Shown here piece by piece: positions 8,255 to 16,347 of a stretch of DNA of 64,000 bases. Source of the DNA: Betaproteobacteria bacterium (GTDB lineage: Bacteria > Pseudomonadota > Gammaproteobacteria > Burkholderiales > SG8-41); the NCBI GenBank assembly GCA_016192825.1, contig JACPTK010000099.1, forward strand, positions 1-64,000. The letters run 5' to 3'. Within the stretch, counting starts at the first letter, position 1; each line of letters begins with the position of its first letter. A program made the translations under genes and the position numbers. The notes beneath the pieces are model-generated. The model worked only from the letters and a program-made list of their open reading frames with translations. It was not told the origin of the DNA and ran no database searches.

Positions 8255-8497
8255 TCACTTGTCAGCGGCGGCGTTGGCTTGCTCGGCGCGCTGCTGGAGC
8301 TGCTGCGCCGCCTGCTCGGTCTTCTGTTGCATCTGCTCCAGCGTCTTCTTGCCCTGATCGGCTTCCTGCCGCTTGATCGCCGCACCGGTCGCCGCGGTGG
8401 TGGCGGTGTCCACCCCGCACCCGGCAAGCACGCCGGCGACAGCCATGAAAGCAACGGCGTGAATCGTGATTCGTGAGTCGCGATTCGATTTGCTCAT
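8255..8497 (-). CDS. Small lipoprotein, coiled-coil C-terminus
   Basis: Eighty residues with a lipobox VLAGC (Cys at about 27), so probably lipidated and membrane-anchored. The mature part is short and rich in Gln, Ala and Glu (TLEQMQQKTEQAAQQLQQRAEQA), predicting an amphipathic or coiled-coil helix. The function is unknown. The first residues (SKSNRDSRITI) are encoded by an intergenic-type repeat (GATTCG/GAGTCG units), so the present N-terminus may have been extended by the repeat. The ATG at 8446 would leave too short a signal. Confidence 0.6.
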   Translation of the reverse strand: MSKSNRDSRITIHAVAFMAVAGVLAGCGVDTATTAATGAAIKRQEADQGKKTLEQMQQKTEQAAQQLQQRAEQANAAADK

Positions 8498-8525
8498 TTC
8501 TCATTCCTCCGCCCTCATCCCTCGG
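8461..8525. repeat. Heptad repeat between lipoprotein and acyl-CoA dehydrogenase genes
   Basis: GATTCGTGAGTCGCGATTCG lies at 8468-8487. It is followed by TCATTTC, TCATTCC, TCCGCCC, TCATCCC units of 7 bases (8494-8521). The first part is read into the N-terminus of the lipoprotein. Confidence 0.6.
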
Positions 8526-8537
8526 GCGTGCCCCCTG

Positions 8538-9764
8538 TCAATCCGCGCCGCCGGTTCCGGCGGGCGCCGGCGTCGCCTTGACGAGGCGCTTGAGGATCTT
8601 GATGCGCTGGACGGTGTCGCCCGCCAGGTGCGTCCATACCATCGCGTCCCGCACGAGCTTGTCCACGCGCGCGTGCATCATGCAGCCCTCCGCGCCGTGG
8701 ATCTCCATGTTGAGCCGCGTCACGCGCTGGATCACGTCGGTCGAGTAGTTCATCACGAGGCCGGCGTTCGCGGAATGCTCGCGGCGGTCGTGCAGCCAGG
8801 CGACCCGCATCACGTACGAGCGCAGCGCCTCGGTGAGCGCGTGCATTTCGTTGATCTTGAGCTGCACGAGCTGATGCTCCATGAGGTAGCTGCCGGCGCG
8901 CTTGTGCGTCGTCGCGAAGATCACGGCCATCTCGCACGCGTCGTCGCACACCCCGAGCGCGTTCGCCGCGAGCTCGAGGTCGCCGAAAAGATCGCCCCCG
9001 GTGGTGTCGCCCCGGCCCGCCTTGACCGAACCGGTGCCCACGTCGCCCACGACGTTGGCGTGCGGCACGCGCGCGTTCTCGAAAATGAGCTCCGCGTTCT
9101 GGTAGAAGCGCCAGCCGCGCTTGTTGAACACCTTGCCGATGCGAAAGCCGGGCGTGCCCTTCGGCACCATGAAAAGCGTCCCGCCCTGCTTGATGCCGAC
9201 GTCCGGGTTGGTGCGCGCGTCCACGAAGAACAGCGACCCGACGCTGCCGTTCGCAATGAAGCACTTCTCGCCGTTCAATACCCACTCCTCGCCGTCGCGC
9301 ACCGCCCGCAGCCGGTAGCCGGCTTTGGGGTCGTCCTCCGGCGGCATGCGGTTGTCGGACCCGGCGTTGGGCTCGGTGATGCCCCGCCCCATGACGTAGC
9401 GGTGGTCCGCGAGAAAGGGCTTGAGGAAGCGCTCCTTCTGGTCCTGGGTGCAGGCGGACGCGATGAGGTGGCTCCACTTCCAGTTCTGGCTGAAGGCCTT
9501 GGAGATGGCACTGTCGCCGCGGGCGAGCTCCGCCATCACCAGCGCCTGCGACACGAAGTCCGCGCCCGGCCCGCCCCACTCCTTGGGCACCGCCAGCGTG
9601 CGGAAGCCGAGCTTCGAGCCCTTCTCGATGATGCCCCAGTCCCAGGGCTCGAACCCGCCTTCGATCTGGTCGCGCTGCATCGAGATCGGGCGGATCTCGT
9701 CCTCGGCGAATTTGCGCGCCTCCGATTGCCAGCCGCGCTGCTCTTCGTTCAGCGAGAAATCCAT
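8538..9764 (-). CDS. Acyl-CoA dehydrogenase family flavoprotein, atypical active site
   Basis: A 408-residue member of the acyl-CoA dehydrogenase family (FAD-dependent alpha,beta-dehydrogenation of acyl-CoA). The N-terminal helical domain begins MDFSLNEEQRGWQ, and the flavin-binding signature ITEPNAGSD lies at about residue 130. Where most short-chain enzymes carry the catalytic Glu in an EGT motif near the C-terminus, this protein reads HLAGDTVQRIKI, so the usual base is missing or moved. It is followed on the same strand, upstream in transcription, by a second family member, which suggests a paired or heteromeric enzyme. The substrate is unknown. Confidence 0.88.
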   Translation of the reverse strand: MDFSLNEEQRGWQSEARKFAEDEIRPISMQRDQIEGGFEPWDWGIIEKGSKLGFRTLAVPKEWGGPGADFVSQALVMAELARGDSAISKAFSQNWKWSHLIASACTQDQKERFLKPFLADHRYVMGRGITEPNAGSDNRMPPEDDPKAGYRLRAVRDGEEWVLNGEKCFIANGSVGSLFFVDARTNPDVGIKQGGTLFMVPKGTPGFRIGKVFNKRGWRFYQNAELIFENARVPHANVVGDVGTGSVKAGRGDTTGGDLFGDLELAANALGVCDDACEMAVIFATTHKRAGSYLMEHQLVQLKINEMHALTEALRSYVMRVAWLHDRREHSANAGLVMNYSTDVIQRVTRLNMEIHGAEGCMMHARVDKLVRDAMVWTHLAGDTVQRIKILKRLVKATPAPAGTGGAD

Positions 9765-9780
9765 CTTTGCTCCTCAAAAG

Positions 9781-9899
9781 CGTGAATGGTGAATGGTGAG
9801 TAGCGAGCGGACAAAATCACCGGCCCACGCCTCACCACGTCACGCTTCGCCATGTCACGAATCATCAAGTCACGCACAATCACGTCACGCATCATCCGG
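9781..9899. repeat. Period 7/8 repeat array filling the spacer of two acyl-CoA dehydrogenases
   Basis: GAATGGT, GAATGGT, GAGTAGC units open the left side (9784-9804). The right side is a long series of CACGTCACG / ATCATCAAGT-type units up to 9899. The array begins right after the stop codon of the upstream gene (TGA at 9903-9905 on the minus strand). Confidence 0.65.
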
Positions 9900-9902
9900 C
9901 GC

Positions 9903-11150
9903 TCAGGCGGCATCCGCCGCCGGCCGCCGGTAGCCGGCGACGGCTTCCGCCACCGCCAGCTTCGCCGCGCCGTCGGCGTCCTCGGAATGCAGGAACACCA
10001 TCGCGTCATGCACGTACTTCTGCAGCGGCATGTCGCGCATCACGCCCATGGCGCCGAAGCACTCGGCCGACAGCAGGGCGACCTCGTTGACCGCCTCGGC
10101 CGTGTAGACGCGCGCGACGACGTGCAGCGGCAGTTCGGCCCCGCCGCGCCCGGCGCCGGCATCCCCGTGGTCGAGCGACCAGGCCGCCTTCCAGATCATG
10201 TTGCGCGCGAGCTCGAGCCGGATCGCGCAGTCGGCAAGCTTGGTGCCGATCGCCTGGTGCTCGATGATGCTGCGCCCGCCCTGGCGCCGCATCTTCGAAT
10301 AATCGACCGCCGCGTCGTAGGCCGCCCGGCCGAGTCCCAGATTGACCGCCGCGAGCGCCGGCACGCCGCGCGCATGCTCAGCGTCGCTCGCGAGCGGGCT
10401 GCGCCCTTCGTTCCCCAGCAGATGGTCCGCGGGCACGCGGCAATCCTTGAATACCACCCCAGCCCCGCTGCCATGGTGCCAGCGGACCGCCTCGCCCACC
10501 GCCTTCAGGGGCTCGCGCACCGTGAGGCCCGGCGCATCGCGCGGCACCAGCAGCGTGCTCACGCCGCCCGCCCCGGCCTTCTTCGCATTTGCGCGGACCT
10601 GCACCGCGAAGAGCTTCGCCACCGGCGCGTTGGCGACAAACGGTATCGCGCCGTTGATCACCCATTCGTTCCCCCGCCTGTCCGCAACCGGCTCGGCTCC
10701 GGCTTCGGCGCCCAGTGGGCGGTGGTAGCTCCAGCCGAAGCCCGCGCCGGGATCGCGCCCCGCGAAAGCGAGGTGATAGGCGTCGTCCTCGATGAATTTC
10801 GGCAGGAAGCGCTTGCGCTGCTCCGCCGTCATCAGGCGGTCGAACAGGGTGTGCGCGAGCGTCGCGGTCCGGCCCAGCACGACCGCGACGTCCACGTCGC
10901 CCGCGCCCAGCTCTTCCAGGACGATGCAGGCGGTCAGGCCGTCCGCGCCCGCGCCGCCGGCCTCTTCCCGGAGCGCCAGCGCGCGCAGGCCCATCTGCGA
11001 AGCCTTATCGAGCACGTCCATGAGCAGCGGCTTCTCGAACGGCTCCAGCCGCTTCGGGTTGAGGGCGGCGGGCTTGACTTCGCGCTCGACGAAATCCCGC
11101 ACGGTGTCGCGGAATTCCAGTTGCTCGGGGGTGAGGTGAAGGTCATACAT
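9903..11150 (-). CDS. Acyl-CoA dehydrogenase family protein, divergent
   Basis: A 415-residue acyl-CoA dehydrogenase homologue, probably forming a functional pair with the gene 138 bases downstream. It begins MYDLHLTPEQLEFRDTVRDFV, typical for the family. The usual flavin signature TEPxAGSD is replaced by AGRDPGAGF (about residue 130). The C-terminal region HDAMVFLHSEDADGAAKLAVAEA lacks a plain EGT motif, though a Glu is present near that position. The divergence of both partners is typical of two-subunit acyl-CoA dehydrogenases in steroid or aromatic side-chain breakdown. That parallel is inference. Confidence 0.85.
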   Translation of the reverse strand: MYDLHLTPEQLEFRDTVRDFVEREVKPAALNPKRLEPFEKPLLMDVLDKASQMGLRALALREEAGGAGADGLTACIVLEELGAGDVDVAVVLGRTATLAHTLFDRLMTAEQRKRFLPKFIEDDAYHLAFAGRDPGAGFGWSYHRPLGAEAGAEPVADRRGNEWVINGAIPFVANAPVAKLFAVQVRANAKKAGAGGVSTLLVPRDAPGLTVREPLKAVGEAVRWHHGSGAGVVFKDCRVPADHLLGNEGRSPLASDAEHARGVPALAAVNLGLGRAAYDAAVDYSKMRRQGGRSIIEHQAIGTKLADCAIRLELARNMIWKAAWSLDHGDAGAGRGGAELPLHVVARVYTAEAVNEVALLSAECFGAMGVMRDMPLQKYVHDAMVFLHSEDADGAAKLAVAEAVAGYRRPAADAA

Positions 11151-11266
11151 GTCGGCGTTCCATAGTCTGGTCAGGCAGGAGCCGCGATTTTATCAGCCGC
11201 CGGGAATACGGGGCCAGCATGTGGAATCCCGCCAGAGGCGGGGGAACAGCATGATCGAACCGTTGA

Positions 11267-11428
11267 CTAAGCGCCTTCTTCTTCGCCCCACGGCCGGTGC
11301 ACGCGCACGCGGCCCGGCTCGACGATCCACAGAGCGCCCTCTATCCGATCCCGTTCCAGTGCCGGCAGCGCCGCGCGCAAAGTCTCACGAATAAGCGCAA
11401 GTGCGTTCCGTTGCGGCCGCAGCACCAT
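11267..11428 (-). pseudogene. C-terminal remnant of a DUF5615 (PIN-like) toxin
   Basis: A 53-codon frame directly after the DUF433 antitoxin on the same strand. Its residues LIRETLRAALPAL...IEGALWIVEPGRVRVHRP match the C-terminal part of DUF5615 Mut7-C-like toxins, which normally follow DUF433 genes. The N-terminal half, with the first acidic residues of the nuclease site, is absent. The toxin has therefore been deleted to its tail. Confidence 0.6.
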
Positions 11429-11432
11429 GCGG

Positions 11433-11672
11433 CTACGTGGGCAGCGGAATCACGCGTTCACGCGTGACCTCCGCCGCATAGGCGAGCGCCGCGCGGATAT
11501 CATCAGGCGTCAACTGCGGGTAGGCTTCGAGGAGTTCCTTCTCCGTGACGCCATCCGCCAGATTCTCGACGATCAGCGATACCCAGATGCGGGTGCCGCG
11601 TATGCAAGGCTTGCCGAAGCAGATGTTCGGATCGGTCGTGATACGCGCCAGCAGTTCTTTGCGGTCCGGCAT
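11433..11672 (-). CDS. DUF433 family antitoxin (VapB45-like)
   Basis: Seventy-nine residues with the family pattern RITTDPNICFGKPCIRGTRI near the N-terminus, followed by the helical part VENLADGVTEKELLEAYPQLTPDDIRAALAYA. DUF433 proteins are DNA-binding antitoxins that neutralise a neighbouring DUF5615 ribonuclease-like toxin. The ATG at 11672 is chosen because GAGGGG lies 4-8 bases before it; an ATG four codons earlier exists. The toxin gene behind it is truncated, so this is an orphan antitoxin. Confidence 0.85.
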   Translation of the reverse strand: MPDRKELLARITTDPNICFGKPCIRGTRIWVSLIVENLADGVTEKELLEAYPQLTPDDIRAALAYAAEVTRERVIPLPT

Positions 11673-11684
11673 AAGCCCCCTCAT

Positions 11685-11988
11685 CCTCTATCCTGGCACT
11701 ACCAGCGGCATCGCGTCCAGACGACGCTTTACCGCCTGGTGCCGGTGTGCGCGCGGCCAGCGCCCCTCGGTTATGGTATGGTGCAATGCATGCATAAACC
11801 ACCGTTTACATCCTCGAGGCCACGGCGACTAATCGCCGAACACGATGCGAAGATGCGTTTTCGGATTCGCGCCGAACGCGACCGTGGCGGTGTCGCGAGC
11901 GGCCTCAGGCTGCTGCGGAAGGCGGCCGGCGGAGCGCGGCAGCCGTAACGCTGGGCCCCTCCTGATTCGCGACGCCCTGCGCGGAAAC
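11685..11988. other. Spacer between orphan antitoxin and Phd-like gene
   Basis: About 300 bases without a recognisable gene. A 50-odd codon frame starting near 11790 on the plus strand (MHKPPFTSSRPRRLI...) has no recognised relatives and may be chance or decayed coding sequence. No strong repeat is seen. Confidence 0.4.
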
Positions 11989-12207
11989 ATGTCGAAATCG
12001 ACCCCGCCGCACCTGCGCCTGCCGCTGTTCAAGAGTGGGAAGTCGGGGCTTGCCGAATTGGATTACGAAGGTACGCGGGAAACACTGGCCCTGCTCAAGA
12101 TTCTGGCGTTGGGCAACCGCGAGGTCGAGCAAGGAAAGGTCAGGCCTCTTGCAAATGTCGCGCGCCGGCTGCGAGCAAAGAAGATCAAGGCTCGTCGTCG
12201 ACGCTAA
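11989..12207 (+). CDS. Short Phd/YefM-like antitoxin C-terminal domain protein
   Basis: Seventy-two residues from the ATG at 11989. The part ETLALLKILALGNREVEQGKVRPLANV looks like the C-terminal, toxin-binding tail of Phd/YefM antitoxins, which typically end with a helix and an E(x)GKV segment. The N-terminal DNA-binding fold is missing or replaced by a short stretch (SKSTPPHLRLPLF), so it is either truncated or a divergent small antitoxin. No toxin follows. The very basic tail RRLRAKKIKARRRR is unusual. Assignment is tentative. Confidence 0.45.
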   Translation: MSKSTPPHLRLPLFKSGKSGLAELDYEGTRETLALLKILALGNREVEQGKVRPLANVARRLRAKKIKARRRR

Positions 12208-12294
12208 ACGGTCACTTCATAATCTATTGCCGTGGTCCGATCCGGCAATGGGTACAACGTCAAAAAAATGTACGACGATCGCTGAGACTCGCCC

Positions 12295-12380
12295 GGTGAT
12301 GGGTGATGGGTGATGAGTGCTGGGATTCCCGCACAGCGGGGTGAACCCGTCACCATTATTCGTCACCCTTACTCGTCACG
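12295..12380. repeat. Heptad repeat hairpin behind isoaspartyl peptidase
   Basis: Left GGTGATG, GGTGATG, GGTGATG, AGTG (12295-12319). Right CCGTCACC, CGTCACCC, CTCGTCACG (12348-12380) is complementary. On the minus strand the stop codon TGA (12376-12378) is the first unit of the right array. Confidence 0.75.
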
Positions 12381-13281
12381 GTCGCCTGTAAATGGCGACG
12401 GTAAACCGCCCGCCGCGCGCGACGCCGCGGTACATGCCCTCGCTCACGAACGGCATCGCCACCCGGCCGGCGCGGTCCACGGCGATGAGGCCGCCGTCGC
12501 CACCGCGCGCGACCACCCGCGCGAGCGCGCGGCGGGCGGCCTGCGCCAGCGTCTCGCCAAGATAACGCATGCGTGCCCCGACGTCGTGGGCGAGGACCGC
12601 GCGCATGAAGTGTTCGCCCGAACCGGTGGCCGAGACCGCGCACACGCCGTCGGCATAGGTGCCGGCGCCAATGATCGGGGAATCGCCGATGCGGCCGGGC
12701 GTCTTGTTGGTGTAGCCTCCGGTCGACGTCGCCGCGGCAAGCTGCCCGTGACGGTCAACCGCGACGGCGCCAACCGTTCCATGTTGGTCAGCTGCGCTGG
12801 TCGCGGCGCGGGCACGGGCACGGGCGAGCGCGCGGGCGCGTTCCGGCGTCGAAAAATAACTTGGCCGGACGATGCGCAGCCCCGATTCGCGCGCGAAGCG
12901 GTCCGCAGCGGCGCCGGCCAGCAGGACGTTGGGCGTGCGCTCCATGACCGCGCGCGCCGCGAGCACCGGATTCCTTACGCGACGCACGGCAGCCACGGCG
13001 CCCGCCTTGCCGGTCGCGCCGTCCATCACCGCAGCGTCGAGCTCGTGCTCGCCCGCCGCATTGAACACGGATCCGCGCCCGGCATTGAACAGCGGAGAGT
13101 CCTCAAGCACGACGACCGCCGCGACCACGGCATCGAGGCTGCTCCCGCCGGCCTCGAGCACTGCGTAGCCCGACCGCAAGGCCGCCACGAGTGCGGCTCG
13201 GTATTGTTGCTCGCCGCGCGGCGTCAATTTCCGGCGGGTGATGGTGCCCGCGCCGCCGTGGATGACGAGGACGGGGGTCAC
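12376..13281 (-). CDS. iaaA: Isoaspartyl peptidase/L-asparaginase, Ntn-hydrolase
   Basis: A 301-residue plant-type asparaginase that hydrolyses isoaspartyl dipeptides and L-asparagine after self-cleavage into two subunits. The N-terminal IHGGAG motif (about residue 7) and LFNAGRGSVFN are present. The cleavage and nucleophile site is HGTVGAVAVD near residue 171, with the Thr becoming the new N-terminus. The downstream STGGYTNKTPGRIGDSPIIGAGTYA completes the active site. The gene overlaps the end of the dehydrogenase gene by 4 bases (ATGA), so the two are co-translated. The stop codon starts a heptad repeat. Confidence 0.93.
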   Translation of the reverse strand: MTPVLVIHGGAGTITRRKLTPRGEQQYRAALVAALRSGYAVLEAGGSSLDAVVAAVVVLEDSPLFNAGRGSVFNAAGEHELDAAVMDGATGKAGAVAAVRRVRNPVLAARAVMERTPNVLLAGAAADRFARESGLRIVRPSYFSTPERARALARARARAATSAADQHGTVGAVAVDRHGQLAAATSTGGYTNKTPGRIGDSPIIGAGTYADGVCAVSATGSGEHFMRAVLAHDVGARMRYLGETLAQAARRALARVVARGGDGGLIAVDRAGRVAMPFVSEGMYRGVARGGRFTVAIYRRP

Positions 13282-14279
13282 GCTTTTCCGGCAAGCTCAC
13301 GGAGTTCGGCCGCGAGGGCGTCAGGAATATCGATGCCCTCCGCGCGCGCCTTGGCGGCGGCCTGCTGGCGCCGCGCGCCGGGCAGCCGCACTCCTTCGTC
13401 GGCGAGCATCTTCGAGATCATGACCTCGAGGCGCGAGTAGTACGAGTCCGCGCCGGCGAGCGCATCCGGGTCGATCGCGAGGATGGCGTGGCCGATGCGC
13501 GGCTTGTTTCCCGGCTCGAAATAGGAGTCGTTCTCGAAGCCGAAGGCCGCGCCGGTGAGCGCGGTGCACAGCACCTCTACCATGAGCGCGAGCGCCGTCC
13601 CCTTCACACCGCCGATCGCCGCAAGGCTGCCGGTGAGCGCGGCCTTGGGGTCGGTCGTGGGATTGCCGTCCCGGTCCACCGCCCAGCCGGAGGGAATGGG
13701 TTTTCCTTCCTTGGCGTAGACCATAATTTTTCCGCGGACCACCGCGGTCAGGGAAAGATCCACCACGATGGGATCCGAATGGCGCCGCGGAAAAATTGCC
13801 GCGATCGGATTGGTGCCGAAAAAAGCCTTCTTCCCGCCCCAGGCGTTGATCGCGGAGGGCGAGTTGGTGAAGGCAAGACCGACGAGCCCTGCCTGCGCGA
13901 CTGGCGCGAGATGGTAGGCCGCCGCGCCGAGGTGATGGCTGTTGGTGACCCCGGCGAACGCGACGCCGTGACGCCTGGCGCGCCTGACCGCTTCCTTTAC
14001 CGCGAGGGCGGTCGCAAGGAACGCGAGGCCGCCGCACGCGTCGACGAGGCAGGTGCCGCCTTTTTTCCGGATGACCTTCGGCCGCGCCTTGCCGTCGGCC
14101 CGGCCCTGCCGCAGGTGCCCGCAGTAGAGGGCCACGCGCGACAGGCCGTGCCCCGCAAGTCCCTCCATCTCCGCGGCGACCAGCGCTTGCGCCGTCGCCT
14201 CCGCCATGGCGCGCCCGGCGCCGGCTTTTCTCAGCGCACTCGCGGCGATCCGGGTCAGCTCATCAACAGAACATTTCAT
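13278..14279 (-). CDS. Ldh2/malate-L-lactate/ureidoglycolate dehydrogenase family oxidoreductase
   Basis: A 333-residue NAD(P)-dependent dehydrogenase of the Ldh_2 fold, which oxidises 2-hydroxy acids such as malate, sulfolactate, ureidoglycolate or 2,3-diketogulonate. Typical features are LVAAEMEGLAGHGLSR with the conserved His (about residue 44), the VTNSHHLGAAAYHL motif near residue 116 and FGTNPIAAIFPR. It lies in the minus-strand catabolic block directly downstream of the FrdA-like flavoprotein and before iaaA. Malate from the adjacent fumarase is an attractive substrate, but this is inference. Confidence 0.88.
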   Translation of the reverse strand: MKCSVDELTRIAASALRKAGAGRAMAEATAQALVAAEMEGLAGHGLSRVALYCGHLRQGRADGKARPKVIRKKGGTCLVDACGGLAFLATALAVKEAVRRARRHGVAFAGVTNSHHLGAAAYHLAPVAQAGLVGLAFTNSPSAINAWGGKKAFFGTNPIAAIFPRRHSDPIVVDLSLTAVVRGKIMVYAKEGKPIPSGWAVDRDGNPTTDPKAALTGSLAAIGGVKGTALALMVEVLCTALTGAAFGFENDSYFEPGNKPRIGHAILAIDPDALAGADSYYSRLEVMISKMLADEGVRLPGARRQQAAAKARAEGIDIPDALAAELRELAGKA

Positions 14280-14300
14280 CGTCGCCAGCGCGGCCCATCA

Positions 14301-14441
14301 GATCGGGAATTCGCGAGATCGGGAGGTCGAAATCCGGGAGATCGTGAGATCGGGAGGTCGTGAGAGGGGTTTGTCCATCTCCCGCTCTCCCGCGCTCCCG
14401 CCCTCACGGGTCTTTGCGCTCTCCCGCGCTCACGGATTCGT
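14301..14441. repeat. Octad/heptad repeat hairpin between flavoprotein and dehydrogenase genes
   Basis: The left array is built of GAGATCGGGAGGTCG-like units with 8-base spacing (14315-14366). The right array TCTCCCGC, TCTCCCGC, GCTCCCGC, CCTCACGG and a second run follow to 14441. The two are reverse complements, and the right one starts at the flavoprotein stop codon. Confidence 0.75.
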
Positions 14442-16165
14442 CAAGCGGCGGTCGCCTCCTTGAGCAGCGTCTCGCCGGGCTTCACCCGCGTGAAGGCGAC
14501 GGGACGGGTCGTGACGCCGAAACGCCCGTCCTTCCAGTTGACGCAGGTGTAACGCGAGTTGGCGAGATCGCGCACGTCGGGAAAATCCGAGCGATAGTGC
14601 GCGCCGCGCGAGTCCTCCCGCGCCACCGCCGACGCGCGGATCGCCTTCGACACCAGCAGCAGGCTCTTGAGGTTGAGCCAGTCGTGCCAGGAGAGGTTGA
14701 AGGCGAGGCTCGCGCCCTCCACGCCGGTCGCGTCGAGCCGTGCTTCCAGCTCGTCGAGCGCGCCTTCCGCGCGCTGGAGCGAGGCGGCGTCGCGGATGAT
14801 GCCGACGTCGTCCCACATCACGTGGTAGAGCCTTTCGCGGATCGCGTTGAGGTCACCCGGTCGCCTGCTCAATGGCGCAGTCGCGCAAGCGACTGCGTTT
14901 TCGACGGTCGCTTCATCTGGCTCGTGGAAACTTCCGTTGCGACGCACCCATCCTGGTATGACATCACCGGCAATACCGCCGAAGACCGTCGAATTGGCGA
15001 CGCCGTTGCCGCCGAGGCGGTTCGCGCCGTGCACGCCCCCCGAGTCCTCGCCCGCGACGAACAACCCCGGCAGCTCGCTCGTGCAGCCGGCGTTGAACAC
15101 GACGCCGCCCATCATGTAGTGCGCCGTCGGCACCACGTCCACCAGGCCCGAGACCAGATCGAAGCCGCAATCGGCGCAGCGCTCCACCATGCCCTTGAAT
15201 TCCCGGCGCACCGTCACCGGGTCGAGATGGCGCATGGTGATGTAGAGGCCGCCGCGCGGGCCGACGTTGCCCTGGCGCATCTGGTCGAACATGGCGCGGC
15301 TCACGATGTCGCGCGTCGCGCGCTCGTTGCGCGGATCGTAGTGATGCATGAAGCGCTCGCCGGCGCCGTTCAGCAGGTGGCCGCCGGACCCGCGCAGGCC
15401 TTCCTCGATGATCGTTCCGGTGATGCGGGTCTGCGCGCCCGCGATGAGGCCGGTCGGGTGGAACTGCACCATCTCCATGTCGCGCAGCGTCAACCCCGCC
15501 CGCAGCGCCATTGCCATGCCGTCGCAGGTCTTGTCGCCGGAGGGCGTGTGGAACTTGTACATCGTCGGGCCGCCGCCGGTGGCGAGCAGCACCGCCTGCG
15601 CCTGCACGAACACGAATTCGCCGCTGCGCACGTCCACCATCAGCACGCCCGCGATCGCGTCGCCGCGCCGGTTCTTCACCAGCTCGACGGCGCGGTGCTC
15701 CTCCAGGCGCCCGATGTCGCGCGCCCACACCTGCTCAGCGAGGCGGTTGATGATCTCGATGCCCGTAAGATCGCCCTTGTGCACGGTGCGGTCGAAGGTC
15801 TGCCCCGCGAACGCCTTCTGGTGGATGGTGCCGTCGGGATTGCGGTCGAAGAAGCAGCCGAGCTCGTTCTCGAGCTCGCGGATGCGCTCGACCGCCCCCT
15901 CCACCAGTTTCCAGGCGAGTTCCTGGTCGGGCAGCCACTTGCCGCCCTCGATGGTGTCCATGAAATGGCGCTCGAGCGAATCCCCCTGCGCGAGCGCGAC
16001 GTTATAGCCGCCCTGCACCATGCGCGTGCAGCCGCATTTGCCCAGCAGCCCTTTCACCGCGACGGTGATGGAGAGCTTCGGGTCGGCCTGGTGCGCGTGC
16101 AGCGCGGCGAACAGCCCCGCGCCGCCGGAGCCGAGGATCAGAATGTCTGTTTTGATTCGTTTCAA
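14441..16165 (-). CDS. Fumarate reductase/succinate dehydrogenase-type flavoprotein subunit
   Basis: About 574 residues: FAD motif ILGSGGAG at residues 10-17, the FAD-attachment region with KGLLGKCGCTRMVQGG, the substrate region VQFHPTGL, the HYMMGGVVFN stretch and the GANRLGGNGVANSTVFGG motif, and a C-terminal helical domain. It transfers electrons between succinate/fumarate (or a related dicarboxylate) and an Fe-S subunit. The matching B, C and D genes are not adjacent but lie 5.4 kb upstream at 21594-23207. The frame could start at an ATG at 16201, but those 12 codons are made of an intergenic GCCAAGA repeat, so the TTG at 16165 is preferred. A perfect 9-base hairpin with a GCAA loop lies inside the gene at 14876-14897. 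Confidence 0.88.
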   Translation of the reverse strand: MKRIKTDILILGSGGAGLFAALHAHQADPKLSITVAVKGLLGKCGCTRMVQGGYNVALAQGDSLERHFMDTIEGGKWLPDQELAWKLVEGAVERIRELENELGCFFDRNPDGTIHQKAFAGQTFDRTVHKGDLTGIEIINRLAEQVWARDIGRLEEHRAVELVKNRRGDAIAGVLMVDVRSGEFVFVQAQAVLLATGGGPTMYKFHTPSGDKTCDGMAMALRAGLTLRDMEMVQFHPTGLIAGAQTRITGTIIEEGLRGSGGHLLNGAGERFMHHYDPRNERATRDIVSRAMFDQMRQGNVGPRGGLYITMRHLDPVTVRREFKGMVERCADCGFDLVSGLVDVVPTAHYMMGGVVFNAGCTSELPGLFVAGEDSGGVHGANRLGGNGVANSTVFGGIAGDVIPGWVRRNGSFHEPDEATVENAVACATAPLSRRPGDLNAIRERLYHVMWDDVGIIRDAASLQRAEGALDELEARLDATGVEGASLAFNLSWHDWLNLKSLLLVSKAIRASAVAREDSRGAHYRSDFPDVRDLANSRYTCVNWKDGRFGVTTRPVAFTRVKPGETLLKEATAA

Positions 16166-16166
16166 G

Positions 16167-16347
16167 ATAGCCGCCAAGACGCCAAGAGCGCCAAGAAACA
16201 CATAAATAGGAAAAAAAACTCACGCATAGGAATCTTGCAGCTGCTTGGCCGGCTCTTGCGCTGAATCAGATTGGTTAAGGTGCCTTGCCTTCGCGCAGTT
16301 TGATTATTGTCTGGATTCCTTGGCGGCCTTGGCGTCTTGGCGGCTAT
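16167..16347. repeat. GCCAAGA-type repeat pair framing the fumarase beta/flavoprotein spacer
   Basis: The arm at 16167-16196 (GCCGCCAAGACGCCAAGAGC core) and the arm at 16320-16347 (TTGGCGTCTTGGCGGCTAT core) are reverse complements, separated by about 120 bases. The right arm contains the stop codon TAG of the fumarase beta gene, and the left arm abuts the flavoprotein start. Each arm is a tandem series of 7-11-base GCCAAG units. Confidence 0.85.

Noticed and set aside
14360-16264. A 634-codon plus-strand frame
   Set aside because: Antisense shadow of the FrdA-type flavoprotein gene.
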